A DNA stretch of 64,000 bases, taken from positions 68,238,172 through 68,302,171 of the forward strand of contig NC_080571.1 in NCBI RefSeq assembly GCF_030247185.1, in the 5' to 3' direction. The notes beneath the pieces were generated by a model that saw nothing but the letters and a program-made list of their open reading frames with translations, did no database searches and had not been told where the DNA came from. Position numbers and translations under genes: made by a program. This document shows, piece after piece, positions 22,536 through 32,691 of the stretch. How positions within the stretch are numbered: position 1 is the first letter of the stretch; every line of letters begins with the position of its first letter. This DNA comes from Malaya genurostris. Taxonomy: Eukaryota; Arthropoda; Insecta; Diptera; Culicidae.

Positions 22536-24756
22536 ATCACATGTGCCTTTTTCAAGGTGTTACCTATGATCGTTAGAAGGCAAATGTTGAGCTAACCTAA
22601 TATTTAACAATTTATTTCAATATCCAACACATTACAACAGTATTACTTCCAGTGTGAACTGACAGTTTCTAGTTTACGGCTAAATTAGGTTTCATCGTTA
22701 CATTTATTATTGCATTGTCCTATTAGATCTATTTCTTGCTAGGTAGTCTTCAGTCCAGATTAGATCCTAAGGTGGCTTGTAAAACTGTTGTGTCTTTCGT
22801 TTGAATCGCAACACTCAAAAACTTTCTCGTTCATTTTGAATTTAAATCAAAACTGTCATTCCATTAAAGTTCATAAATCATAACAATAATGACTAAGTCC
22901 TCTCTTTCTCTAAAGTACTGCATTTCACAACGAAACTTCTCCGGACTGTTGACTTTTAGTTTACTCGATGTATAAAAATAGATCCAAGAAATGATAATTT
23001 TCAATCCTGGTTCGTACAACAAAAGATTGTTTTTCGTTGCATGGCAAAGGTACGGTCGGGTATTCCCTGAAGCACGTCTTTCAATTTGTCTCGATTCGTG
23101 TAGCACGCCCATGCCGCCCATGTCATGCCGTTTGTGTTGGGTGTGTTGCGACCAGAGTTTGTTTCCTTTTCGGATGGCAACGGAGGATCCGTAAGGGGAA
23201 GGGTCACACATTTGCAACGAAGTGCTGTCACACACTTGATCACTCATATCCCACAAATTATCTACGAGATAATCCTGTTTTTGCTTACCAATATGGATTG
23301 GACAAACACAGCTAAACGCTGTCCGAGCCGTCCTTCAATATTGATTCGCTTCGATGACGATGCATTTACGCTACATGTCATAGCGATAGGATGGAACACT
23401 TCTACACTTCATGGCATGTTGAATACAGCGAAAGCATATTAGTAATGTCATCCTTGTTTTGCATCGAGTGCACACGGTTCCGAGGAATACACTTGAGAGA
23501 AGATGATATCTACTCGCATCACTGAACGCATCATCTTGCCCAGAATTCATCCACAGAAAACGGTGTTGCTACAATATTGAGCAGTTTACTCCGGAGTGCA
23601 TTCGACGACTGTACAGTGATGCCTCGATGCTGGTGGCTTATTGCTCATGAAAATTACCTACATAAATTTTCCAATCATCTGGTCTAGAACTATGATGGCC
23701 AAGTAATGAAAATCTCGCATATTTTTCCTTTCCAAATTCGATGTTAATTAAGAACACAACAACAGTTTGTTGCAGTCGAGTCAGCACTGTAGAGTGGGCT
23801 GGTGGGTGGTTTGGGTCTAAAACCGCATACTCTTGAACAAGATTTCCCATTCTGAGGGAAAGCAACAACTAACAATGCCGCGATAGTCGCCGTCGCTAGT
23901 GTGGGCATTTATTCGGCCCATCCGAAGGAGACGAAGGAAGGAAGGAAGAAAGGATGGAGCAAGAAGAACTCAATCTATACGATTAATGCAACCATCACTG
24001 TCATAAGCAGGCATGTGAGCAATTAGCAAATTCGACGATAAATCCTTAATCACCGTCTAATGTGTGCGGCATGTACGTCACACAGCGATCGGTTGACTGT
24101 CAATTAGGATTCCTTGGCCAAATCAAGTGAAGATGTTGATAAATATTGCACAAAGCGGCATTCAACCCGGTCGCAACGTTGTACACCTTCATAATGAGGT
24201 GCCACGGAATGAAACCATGGTTCTGTATGGGATTGAACCGGATGAGTTCAGTTCCCGGCAAAACCACGTACTAGCGGAGCACTTGATTGATTCAAGATAA
24301 TCAACTTCGGAAGGTGGAATGATTTTCAATAATGAAGTTCAGTTTATTTTAATGAAGTGCTCGTGCCAGGTGGATTGCGTAATTGGATTGAATATGTTCG
24401 AAAAAGTTGTTACCGAAAATGTTATCTCAAAGTTTTCTAATCGGTTAACTATTTCTTATCATCAATAAAAATATCAATCTTAAAATTATTCGTCAACAAG
24501 GATATTTACTTCACCATACACCCACTATACGTGAGAGAATAAATCTAACGAATAGCCACACTTGAAATGCAGACTAGGGGTGTAGCCGGGTTTTCAAAAA
24601 AAAAATTAATATACGCTGTTTGAAAGGGTTTATATTGGAGATGATTTTCCCAAAATTTTAACCCTTTAACTGCCATATTGGTGGAGTTCTGGTTCATTTT
24701 ATTGAAATTTTCCAAAAACCTCTTTAGCAAAAAAATTGAAAAAAATCAGTGATGTG
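22536..24756. other. Unassigned region
   Basis: No recognisable mobile element or gene. Open frames at 22864-23256 (minus) and 23001-23442 (several frames) overlap each other and carry no motif I know. A short 'gaaggaaggaag' run lies at about 23938. The composition is less AT-rich than the surroundings, so this may be unique host DNA. Confidence 0.4.
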
Positions 24757-25090
24757 AAACCTTTCTGATTTTTTTCAGAATTTTTCAAAATGTATTTCAT
24801 GTGAAAAAAAATGTTCAAAATTTTCGAATTTTTTTAATCGCATTTACAATTTTGGTACCACTCTAGATTTTACATCAAAAATAAATCAAGTGAGAGTACA
24901 TTACGCTGTAATTTTTTCAGGTTTTTCGAAACTGTGGACGGGTATAATATTAGACTTTAAAAAATAAATCGTTCGGGAAACCTAAATCATCCGATGGAGA
25001 CGCATGGTATTTAGTTCTAAAATCATATATCACATGCCCCTAGAACTAAATACCATGCGTTTCCATCTACAGCTTGAGTTCAGGGCTCGA
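24757..25090 (+). repeat. Dispersed repeat with conserved hairpin, copy 1
   Basis: Reverse-complement match to 37505-37860. It contains perfect 20-bp inverted arms ACGCATGGTATTTAGTTCTA (25000-25019) and the complement (25041-25060) around a 21-nt loop. The rest is A/T-rich with 'ctgtggacgggtataatatt' and 'aacctttctgatttttttca'. No coding capacity. Confidence 0.8.
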
Positions 25091-25616
25091 GTATTGACGT
25101 AATTAATAGTGATAAAAGAAAATTAATCCTTATGTTATTTAAACACGCCCGCACTCCTGGGTCGATTTACCAAGCAATGATGTAGGGAATGCATTAGGGG
25201 CCTTGTGTGCCAGCGGACGGTTGTAATTCGTTTCTAACTTCATCATCTTGCAGGATAGTCTGGAGGTTTAGAGGTTAGCTATTAGCAGTCCTAAGAAATA
25301 CATTAAACCAGATAGAAATCAAGTCGAAGAGCCTGCAGCAAGTCCCGAAGACCCAAAAAGAACGTATTAACTCGCATCGTCGACTACACAAACTATACAA
25401 ACAACATGTTTTTATAAACTTAATATTTTCAGTTTTTTGCTGAAGAAGGTCCTGAAGAGGACCCCTTTATTAAACAGTTTCGGAAAATCGTATTGTATTA
25501 TTGTGTTAATCGAAATATGTATTAACTAAGAATGAATGAGATACTGAGCTATGTATATAAATTGAATTTCAAACGCTTTCGCAAATATACACGGAACCAC
25601 CCGCGATCCCATTTCA
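25091..25616. other. Unassigned flank of the I-like element
   Basis: AT-rich. A small hairpin lies at about 25440-25470 ('ggtcctgaagaggacc'). No gene seen. Confidence 0.4.
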
Positions 25617-25628
25617 ACCAGAATATTA
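25617..25628 (+). repeat. Target site duplication, 5' copy
   Basis: ACCAGAATATTA is identical to 31771-31782. It defines the insertion of the I-like element, with two extra T (25629-25630) before the predicted transcription start. Confidence 0.93.
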
Positions 25629-25629
25629 T

Positions 25630-25664
25630 TCATTCGTGTCGTGACTATCGGATCGATCGGACGT
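25630..25664 (+). promoter_or_regulatory. Internal RNA polymerase II promoter: Inr + DPE
   Basis: TCATTC (25630-25635) fits the insect initiator TCAKTY with A+1 at 25632. GGACGT at 25659-25664 falls exactly at +28 to +33 and fits the downstream promoter element RGWYV. TATA-less Inr+DPE promoters located inside the transcribed unit are established for Drosophila I, Jockey, Doc and F elements. They let the full-length RNA carry its own promoter. The start coincides with the element's 5' boundary defined independently by the target duplication. Confidence 0.85.
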
Positions 25665-26140
25665 AAATTCTGCTTTCTCCAATCGCGTGGTGAATTGTTT
25701 TATTCCGTTATCAAGGTCATTCCGTATTCTATTGTGTGCATCAGTGCGGTCGAGTGATAGTTCTAATTAATCCGTTCTCAAGGCCGACTGTGAGCTTGTG
25801 TAAAGCAGCACTGCGTGTGGTACCGTTAGCCAGCGCCAGCGCTGGGCGCTGCGTATATATCGTTGTACATTAGAAACAGTGGTAAATATATATAGTGATA
25901 AAAAGATTGGTTTCATTGGACAGTGTAGTGAGAGACTAAAAACAAAGTGCTTTTTCCTCAAAGAGGTTTTTTGCACTTTATTGAACTGGAGTATTCACCG
26001 GTCGCCTAGGACCGGGCCTTGTCGGCCGATCACCCTTCGAGAGCTAAAGCTAAGTATTTTTTTTCTTTTTCCCTGTTATTCAGTACCATTAGATTTTTAT
26101 TGCCCCCTAATATTTACCCGCACGGACACATTTCCGTGCC

Positions 26141-27487
26141 ATGACAAAAGGCACAGAATTGCCTGACCTTCCCCTAGATGATCAAATGGATGCTTCTGAT
26201 GGCAATAAATCTCGCATTAGAAGCTATCCCGATGGGCTTGCACTCTCGGCCGGACCGTATGCGGTTTACATCCGGACCAAAGCGAATGGTAAAAAATTGA
26301 ACCTTCTAAAACTTTCTAATGACCTGTCCTCGCGATACAATACTGTACAAAAAATTGAGAAAGTACGCCCGGACAAGCTTAGGGTCTTGTTAGCCAGTGC
26401 AAAACAGGCTAATGAGATCGTTCGAAGTGAGCATTTCACGCGGGAGTATCGCGTATACGTACCAGCTCGCGAAGTCGAGATAGACGGCGTGATCACCGAT
26501 CCGAGTCTGACTTGCGAGGACGTTCTTAAGCATGGGGCAGGCGGTTTTAAAAACCCCCTACTCAAGAACGTTAAGATACTGGACTGCAAGCAATTGCGTT
26601 CAGTATCGACCGCTGAGGATGGGACTAAGTCCTATATCCCATCAGACTCGTATCGGGTAACTTTCGCTGGCTCGGCTTTGCCTAATTACGTCCTCCTGGA
26701 CCGAGTCCGTTTACCTGTTCGTCTTTTTGTGCCGCGGGTCATGAACTGCACCAATTGCAAACAATTGGGACATACAGCATCCCATTGTTGCAATAAATCC
26801 CGGTGTATAAAGTGTGGAGGGAGTCATGCGGATAACTCCTGCAGTGGAGACAATGAAAAGTGTCTCTACTGTAAGGAGGGGCCGCATGACCTCTCTGATT
26901 GTCCCGTGTACAAATTGCGTAAGGATAAAATGAAGCGTTCACTCAAGCAACATTCCAAACGCTCTTTTGCAGAAATGTTGAAATGTGCTACGCCACCTAC
27001 CGAAAATCCTTACGCTTACTTGTCAACTGACGAGAGCGAATATGATGACCCCCTCGAAGGTACATCTTCGGCTGTCCCTCATAGCTCATCAATTAGAAAG
27101 AGAAGAAATAAATCTTCTCAAAAGCTCCCTAGTAAGGGTTCGAAGATGTCCTCTGATGGGTTCCGAAAAATTACAACAACTGGTAGTGATGGCAAAAAAC
27201 CAGAGAAAAAAGCTCCAGGCCTTGGAAAATTAAATTCCGAGCAAGAATTTCCATCACTTCCTGGGACTTCAAAACCCCCGAAAGTCCCTAAAGATCAGTC
27301 AGAAAATTTACCAAATACTGGGTTTGTTAAATTCTCTGATATTGTGGACTGGATCATGTCTACTTTCAATATTTCTGAACCTCTTAAAAGCCTGATAATG
27401 GCTTTTATTCCTACAGTTAAAACATTCTTGAAGCAGTTGACTGCAAAATGGCCCCTTCTTTCAGCGATCGTATCCTTCGATGGCTAA
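26141..27487 (+). CDS. Non-LTR retrotransposon ORF1 protein (gag-like, three CCHC)
   Basis: This 448-residue RNA-binding protein presumably coats the element's RNA. Visible parts are an N-terminal region (1-190) with an RRM-like stretch near 40-180, then three zinc knuckles at about residues 203-255: CTNCKQLGHTASHC, CIKCGGSHADNSC (one residue shorter between C and H) and CLYCKEGPHDLSDC. A basic, Ser/Lys-rich linker and a hydrophobic C-terminus follow. The start at 26141 is the first ATG after the ~510-nt 5' UTR. The stop TAA (27485-27487) lies inside the ORF2 start region, giving an 8-nt overlap. There are no internal stops. No close host homologue is suggested. Confidence 0.94.
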   Translation: MTKGTELPDLPLDDQMDASDGNKSRIRSYPDGLALSAGPYAVYIRTKANGKKLNLLKLSNDLSSRYNTVQKIEKVRPDKLRVLLASAKQANEIVRSEHFTREYRVYVPAREVEIDGVITDPSLTCEDVLKHGAGGFKNPLLKNVKILDCKQLRSVSTAEDGTKSYIPSDSYRVTFAGSALPNYVLLDRVRLPVRLFVPRVMNCTNCKQLGHTASHCCNKSRCIKCGGSHADNSCSGDNEKCLYCKEGPHDLSDCPVYKLRKDKMKRSLKQHSKRSFAEMLKCATPPTENPYAYLSTDESEYDDPLEGTSSAVPHSSSIRKRRNKSSQKLPSKGSKMSSDGFRKITTTGSDGKKPEKKAPGLGKLNSEQEFPSLPGTSKPPKVPKDQSENLPNTGFVKFSDIVDWIMSTFNISEPLKSLIMAFIPTVKTFLKQLTAKWPLLSAIVSFDG

Positions 27488-30400
27488 GACATCCACCGAG
27501 GTCACGGATACAATCACTGTTATACAGTGGAATTGTAGAAGTATCATCCCAAAAATAGATCCTTTCAAATTTCTAGTAAATAATCTGAAATGTGACGCAT
27601 TTGCATTGTGCGAAACTTGGCTAACTTCTGAAATACCCTTAAACTTCCACGATTTTAACATTATTCGTCTGGATCGAGATGATTCCTATGGAGGAGTACT
27701 TTTGGGGATCAAAAAGTGCTATTCTTTCTATCGCATTAACCTCCCCTCGATACCAGGTATTGAAGTTGTCGCATGTCATGTTACAATCAAAGGCAAGGAC
27801 CTTTGCATTGCTTCCATCTACATTCCTCCAAGAGCCTCGGTTGGGCATCGGCGGCTCAATGATATCATAGAGCTTCTTCCCGCACCGACGTTGGTTTTAG
27901 GAGACTTTAACTCACACGGTACGGGATGGGGCTGTCTTCACGACGATAACAGATCAACTATGATCCATGATATCTGCGACAACTTCAATATGACAATCTT
28001 GAATACGGGAGAAATGACACGAATTCCTGCACCACCAGCAAGACCAAGTGCGCTAGACTTATCCCTTTGCTCGACATCGCTACGGTTGGGTTGCACGTGG
28101 AAGGTAATCCCTGATCCCCACGGTAGCGATCATCTGCCTATCGTAATTTCAATCGCCACCGGATTAAGACCATCGGAAACAATCAATGTTTCGTATGACC
28201 TCACACGAAACATTGATTGGAAATGCTACGCAAATTTGATATCTGAGAATCTAGAAACAACACAAGAACTTCCTCCGGAGGAAGAGTACACGTTTTTGGC
28301 TGGCTTGATTCTCGACACCGCGACTCAAGCTCAGACGAAACGTGTACCCGGCGCGAAAACTAACATCCGTCCCCCCAACCCGTGGTGGGACAAAGAGTGC
28401 TCAGAATTAAACGCGGAGAGAACTGCATCATTTGTCGAGTTTAGGAAAAACGGAACACCTGATAATTTCAGAAACTACGCGGCATTAGACGCTAAAATGA
28501 AAAGCTTGATTAAAGCGAAGAAAAGCGGTTATTGGCGTCGATTCGTAGACGGATTATCGAGAGAAACATCAATGAGCACTCTTTGGAACACAGCCCGACG
28601 AATGCGCAACAAAAACACCACAAACGAAAGCGAGGAATATTCTAACCGCTGGATATTCGATTTCGCTAAAAAAGTATGTCCTGACTCGGTTCCGGAACAG
28701 ACAATCATGCGCGTCGCTTCATCAAACAGAAACGAAACACCTTTTTCGATGGTCGAGTTCTCACTTGCGCTTTTATCGTGTAACAATAAAGCTCCGGGGT
28801 TAGACAAAATCAAATTCAACTTGTTGAAAAATTTGCCTGACTCTGCCAAAAGGCGCTTATTGAATTTATTCAATAGGCTTCTTGAGGATAATATTGTCCC
28901 ACATGACTGGAGACAAGTAAGAGTTATCGCCATTCAAAAACCAGGGAAACCTGCCTCCGATCACAATTCGTATCGGCCGATTGCTATGCTTTCCTGTATC
29001 CGGAAATTGTTCGAAAAAATGATTCTGTTTCGTCTAGACAATTGGGTCGAGACTAATGGCTTACTTTCAGATACACAATTTGGTTTCCGCAGGGGTAAAG
29101 GAACGAACGATTGTCTTGCGTTGCTCTCAACCGAAATTCAAATGGCATTTGCTCGTAAAGAACAAATGGCGTCAGTTTTCCTAGACATTAAGGGGGCTTT
29201 TGATTCAGTTTCCATAAACATCCTATCTGAGAAGTTGCATCAGCATGGTCTTTCACCAATTTTGAATAACTTTTTGTATAATCTGTTGTCCGAGAAATAC
29301 ATGTATTTCGCGCATGGTGATTTGTCGACAATACGATTCAGTTACATGGGTCTTCCTCAGGGCTCATGCTTAAGCCCCCTTTTATATAACTTTTACGTGA
29401 ACAACATTGATGAATGTATCAACACATCTTGCACGCTAAGACAACTTGCCGACGACAGCGTTGTGTCTATTATAGGACCCAAAGCTGCCGATCTCCAAGG
29501 ACCATTGCAAGATACCCTCGACAACTTGTCGACATGGGCTCTTCAAATGGGTATCGAGTTCTCTACGGAGAAAACTGAGCTGGTTGTATTTTCAAGGAAG
29601 CGAGAACCAGCACAATTACAGCTTCAACTAGGGGGTGAAACCATAGCTCAGGTCTTCACATTTAAATATCTCGGGGTCTGGTTCGACTCCAAAGGCACCT
29701 GGGGATGTCACATTAGGTATCTGAAACAAAAATGCCAACAGAGAATCAATTTTCTTCGTACAATAACCGGATCATGGTGGGGTGCCCACCCAGGAGACCT
29801 GATCAGGTTATACCAAACAACGATATTGTCCGTGATGGAATACGGATGCTTTTGCTTCCGATCCGCGGCGAACACTCATTTCATCAAGCTGGAAAGAATT
29901 CAGTATCGTTGTTTGCGTATTGCCTTAGGTTGCATGCAGTCGACTCATACGATGAGTCTTGAAGTACTGGCGGGCGTCTTACCGTTGAAAAATCGATTCT
30001 GGGATCTCTCATATCGATTGCTAATCCGATGCGACATCCTGAATCCGATGGTGATTGAAAATTTCGAAAGGCTTGTCGAGCTCAATTCTCAAACCCGTTT
30101 TATGTCCTTGTATTTTGATTACATGGCTCAGAATATTAATCCTTCTTCGTTTGTTTCCAATCGTGCTCATTTCTTGGATACTTCTGATTCTACTGTGTTT
30201 TTCGACACATCCATGAGAGAAGAAATTCGTGGAATCCCGGATCATGTGCGCCCTCAAGTGGCCCCAAATATTTTTTATAATAAATTTAGAACAGTCAACT
30301 GTGAAAAGGTGTTTTACACTGACGGTTCAAACATCAACAGGTCCACAGGCTTCGGCATCTTCAATCAAAACATCACCGCTTCTCACAAACTCAATGATCC

Positions 30401-31160
30401 GGCTTCAGTTTACGTCGCAGAATTAGCTGCTATTCAGTACACCCTTGAGATCATTGAAACCTTGCCCAAAGACCATTACTTCATTGTGACGGACAGTCTA
30501 AGCTCAATAGAAGCTCTCCGGGCAATGAAGCCAGGAAAGTATCCCCCATATTTCCTGGGGAAAATACGGGAACACTTGCGAACTTTATCTGAACGGTCTT
30601 ATTTAATATCGTTAGTCTGGGTCCCTTCGCATTGTTCCATTCCAGGCAATGAAAAGGCAGACTCATTGGCTAAGGTGGGCGCATTAGAAGGTGATATTTA
30701 TGAAAGACCAATCTGCTTCAATGAATTTTTCAGTATCTCTCGTCAGAAAACTCTCGAAAGTTGGCAAACTTCATGGAGCAATGGCGAACTGGGACGATGG
30801 CTACATTCCATTATCCCTAGGGTATCGACGAAACCTTGGTTCAGGGGGATGAACGTGAGTCGCGATTTCATTCGTGTTATGTCGCGGCTCATGTCAAATC
30901 ACTACACCTTCAACGCACATCTCCGGCGTGTTGGGCTTGCGGAGAGCGGTCTCTGCACCTGTGGCGACGGTTATCAGGACATCGAGCATGTCGTGTGGTC
31001 GTGCGTAGAGTATCGTGACGCCAGGTCGAAGCTACTGGAATCCCTTAGGGCCCGAGGTAGACCGCCTGAGGTTCCGGTTCGGGATGTGTTGGCGAGTCGG
31101 GATAGTTTATATATGCTTCTCATATACCAGTACCTTAAACACATTGATATACAAGTGTAA
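27480..31160 (+). CDS. Non-LTR retrotransposon ORF2: APE endonuclease, reverse transcriptase, RNase H
   Basis: This 1226-residue polyprotein would nick target DNA and copy the element RNA at the nick. The apurinic-like endonuclease (about 10-235) has WNCRS (N18), CETW (E45), GDFN (141-144) and SDHLP (D217, H218). The RT (about 440-740) has RPIAMLSC, motif A FLDIKGAFDS (Asp near 569), GLPQGSCLSPLLY and motif C LADDSV (Asp658, Asp659). RNase H has YTDGS (D948), AELAAIQ (E981), VTDSLSS (D1005) and GNEKADSLAK (D1061), the full D-E-D-D set. A C-terminal knuckle CTCGDGYQDIEHVVWSC lies near 1157-1172. The start ATG overlaps the ORF1 stop as ATGGCTAA, suggesting termination-reinitiation. No frameshift or stop is seen. 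Confidence 0.96.
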   Translation: MAKTSTEVTDTITVIQWNCRSIIPKIDPFKFLVNNLKCDAFALCETWLTSEIPLNFHDFNIIRLDRDDSYGGVLLGIKKCYSFYRINLPSIPGIEVVACHVTIKGKDLCIASIYIPPRASVGHRRLNDIIELLPAPTLVLGDFNSHGTGWGCLHDDNRSTMIHDICDNFNMTILNTGEMTRIPAPPARPSALDLSLCSTSLRLGCTWKVIPDPHGSDHLPIVISIATGLRPSETINVSYDLTRNIDWKCYANLISENLETTQELPPEEEYTFLAGLILDTATQAQTKRVPGAKTNIRPPNPWWDKECSELNAERTASFVEFRKNGTPDNFRNYAALDAKMKSLIKAKKSGYWRRFVDGLSRETSMSTLWNTARRMRNKNTTNESEEYSNRWIFDFAKKVCPDSVPEQTIMRVASSNRNETPFSMVEFSLALLSCNNKAPGLDKIKFNLLKNLPDSAKRRLLNLFNRLLEDNIVPHDWRQVRVIAIQKPGKPASDHNSYRPIAMLSCIRKLFEKMILFRLDNWVETNGLLSDTQFGFRRGKGTNDCLALLSTEIQMAFARKEQMASVFLDIKGAFDSVSINILSEKLHQHGLSPILNNFLYNLLSEKYMYFAHGDLSTIRFSYMGLPQGSCLSPLLYNFYVNNIDECINTSCTLRQLADDSVVSIIGPKAADLQGPLQDTLDNLSTWALQMGIEFSTEKTELVVFSRKREPAQLQLQLGGETIAQVFTFKYLGVWFDSKGTWGCHIRYLKQKCQQRINFLRTITGSWWGAHPGDLIRLYQTTILSVMEYGCFCFRSAANTHFIKLERIQYRCLRIALGCMQSTHTMSLEVLAGVLPLKNRFWDLSYRLLIRCDILNPMVIENFERLVELNSQTRFMSLYFDYMAQNINPSSFVSNRAHFLDTSDSTVFFDTSMREEIRGIPDHVRPQVAPNIFYNKFRTVNCEKVFYTDGSNINRSTGFGIFNQNITASHKLNDPASVYVAELAAIQYTLEIIETLPKDHYFIVTDSLSSIEALRAMKPGKYPPYFLGKIREHLRTLSERSYLISLVWVPSHCSIPGNEKADSLAKVGALEGDIYERPICFNEFFSISRQKTLESWQTSWSNGELGRWLHSIIPRVSTKPWFRGMNVSRDFIRVMSRLMSNHYTFNAHLRRVGLAESGLCTCGDGYQDIEHVVWSCVEYRDARSKLLESLRARGRPPEVPVRDVLASRDSLYMLLIYQYLKHIDIQV

Positions 31161-31770
31161 TGTGTTATCCCTCGCTCAGAAAGTATAAACTCCACCTACA
31201 GGTTCGACACTAACATCCGCCCGATTCTCTCGATCCCCGTCCCTGTCCACCATCTTCATTGGAACTAACAAGATCTTTTTTTGTCACTAACTTTTTCGTT
31301 ACCCCTTCCCTATCTCTTCACCATCTCGATGGCAACTAATTAGATCTTTATCGTTTTCAAACATTTTGTTCCCACATCCCCTTTTTACCCCGTTTCCACA
31401 ATATTTACTTTTTTTTTCATTCTCTTCCGTAACATCACCATCATCGTCCACGGAAGGCCGCCCCAGTCGAAAACCAGCATGCGGGCCACCCGCCGGGCCT
31501 TCGTAGCCTGGGGGTGTTTCCCGCGGACCCACGCGGACCGAAGGATGCGGCCAACATGGATCTTCGCCAACGGCATATGGAAGACCCTCATGCGATATTC
31601 AATTCACCGGCCACTACCGATAGCTTCTCGAGAATCCGCTACCGCTACATTACATAATGATACTTTTCTAGTTTTAAGTTAGTCGTAATTAAGATTAGTA
31701 AATACCCTTGGCATCTTAGAGCTTAAGCAGTGTGCCTTAAAATTATACTATAATATTGAATAAAAAAAAA
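31161..31770 (+). other. 3' UTR and poly(A) end of the I-like element
   Basis: Non-coding. It is shared with the dead copy (58655-59336) from 'aggttcgacactaac' to 'ttagagcttaagcagtgtg'. It ends in AATAAA (31759-31764) overlapping the A-run, immediately followed by the 3' target duplication. Confidence 0.88.
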
Positions 31771-31782
31771 ACCAGAATATTA
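31771..31782 (+). repeat. Target site duplication, 3' copy
   Basis: ACCAGAATATTA, identical to 25617-25628. The first A could belong to the tail. Confidence 0.93.
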
Positions 31783-32687
31783 GTTGATTTTCTGAATTCG
31801 ATTGGTTAAAATTTAGTACAACTAATCGATTGTTGTTTTAACTAAACTGTCATTTTTGTTTTTCGATTAGCAGAAACGATGGTTGAAACAACTAATTTAA
31901 CTGTTTGAAAAAAAAAGCTGTCAATTAGTGAGGACACATACCTTTCAATTTCAACAAATATTTTAGTTGAAAGAACTGGTGTTGTTATTGAAACAAAATT
32001 CTGTTAGTTGAAAAATAAATCGGTTTTATTTGTTTTAGACATGAGTATTGAAAGTGAAAAAAATGAGTATTGAAAGATGATGCCTTCAAACGGTTGAACT
32101 AAAGTTATGCACTGATAATTTTAGTCAATTTATATGAGCTTGGGTGTATCAACCGCTGGAAATTGGAATTTTGCGACGGCTATTCAAACGCGCCATTCAA
32201 TCGCAGCGTGTTCTATGTGTTTGAAACCCTTCGCTCCTGTTACTTTTATAAATTAAATTCATGTCAAAAAGCGTTTTATTGCTAATGCATGAACATCATC
32301 ATCGGTATCAAACAGCTGGAAGTAAAACAGTCTGCTGGAAGTAAATCAATGTTCGAATTTGAAGCATAAAATTTTTGCGCATACCTGAAAGATTACGAGA
32401 TGATCATTCATTAATATTTTCTAATTTGTCACCAAATCTTTTTTACCTTAAACAAGGTTAACTTTATCACAATACCGCTGTTAGATAAACACTTGTTATC
32501 ATAAATTTCTCAAATCGAATTAAAACAATTTCACCAAACGCTTTAACCATCGATGTTGTTTTCATTGACATTTTGAAGCGACGCGAACAGATTTCAACTA
32601 GAAAAGTTGTTGATTTTGCATTGCGATTATTGTTTTGCACTTAGTGGTCTTTTCTGGTGTATTTTCTCACGTATCAGCTCAAGCCCG
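31783..32687. other. Unassigned spacer
   Basis: AT-rich, with several 'agttgaa' and 'aactaat' words in both orientations (31783-32000). This may be a decayed MITE, but no boundaries are visible. Confidence 0.4.
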
Positions 32688-32691
32688 TTAA

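Larger units (their letters stand above)
25629..31770 (+). mobile_element. Full-length I-like non-LTR retrotransposon
   Basis: About 6.14 kb bounded by a perfect 12-bp target duplication. Order: 5' UTR with Inr and DPE, ORF1 (gag-like, three CCHC knuckles), ORF2 (APE endonuclease, RT, RNase H, CCHC), ~610-bp 3' UTR, AATAAA and a poly(A) run (31762-31770). Both ORFs are uninterrupted and all catalytic residues checked are present, so this copy may be competent. APE + RT + RNase H with multi-knuckle ORF1 points to the I superclade (I, Loner, Outcast, R1, LOA). I or Loner seems the most likely. A second, dead copy in the same orientation is at 54121-59336. Confidence 0.95.
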
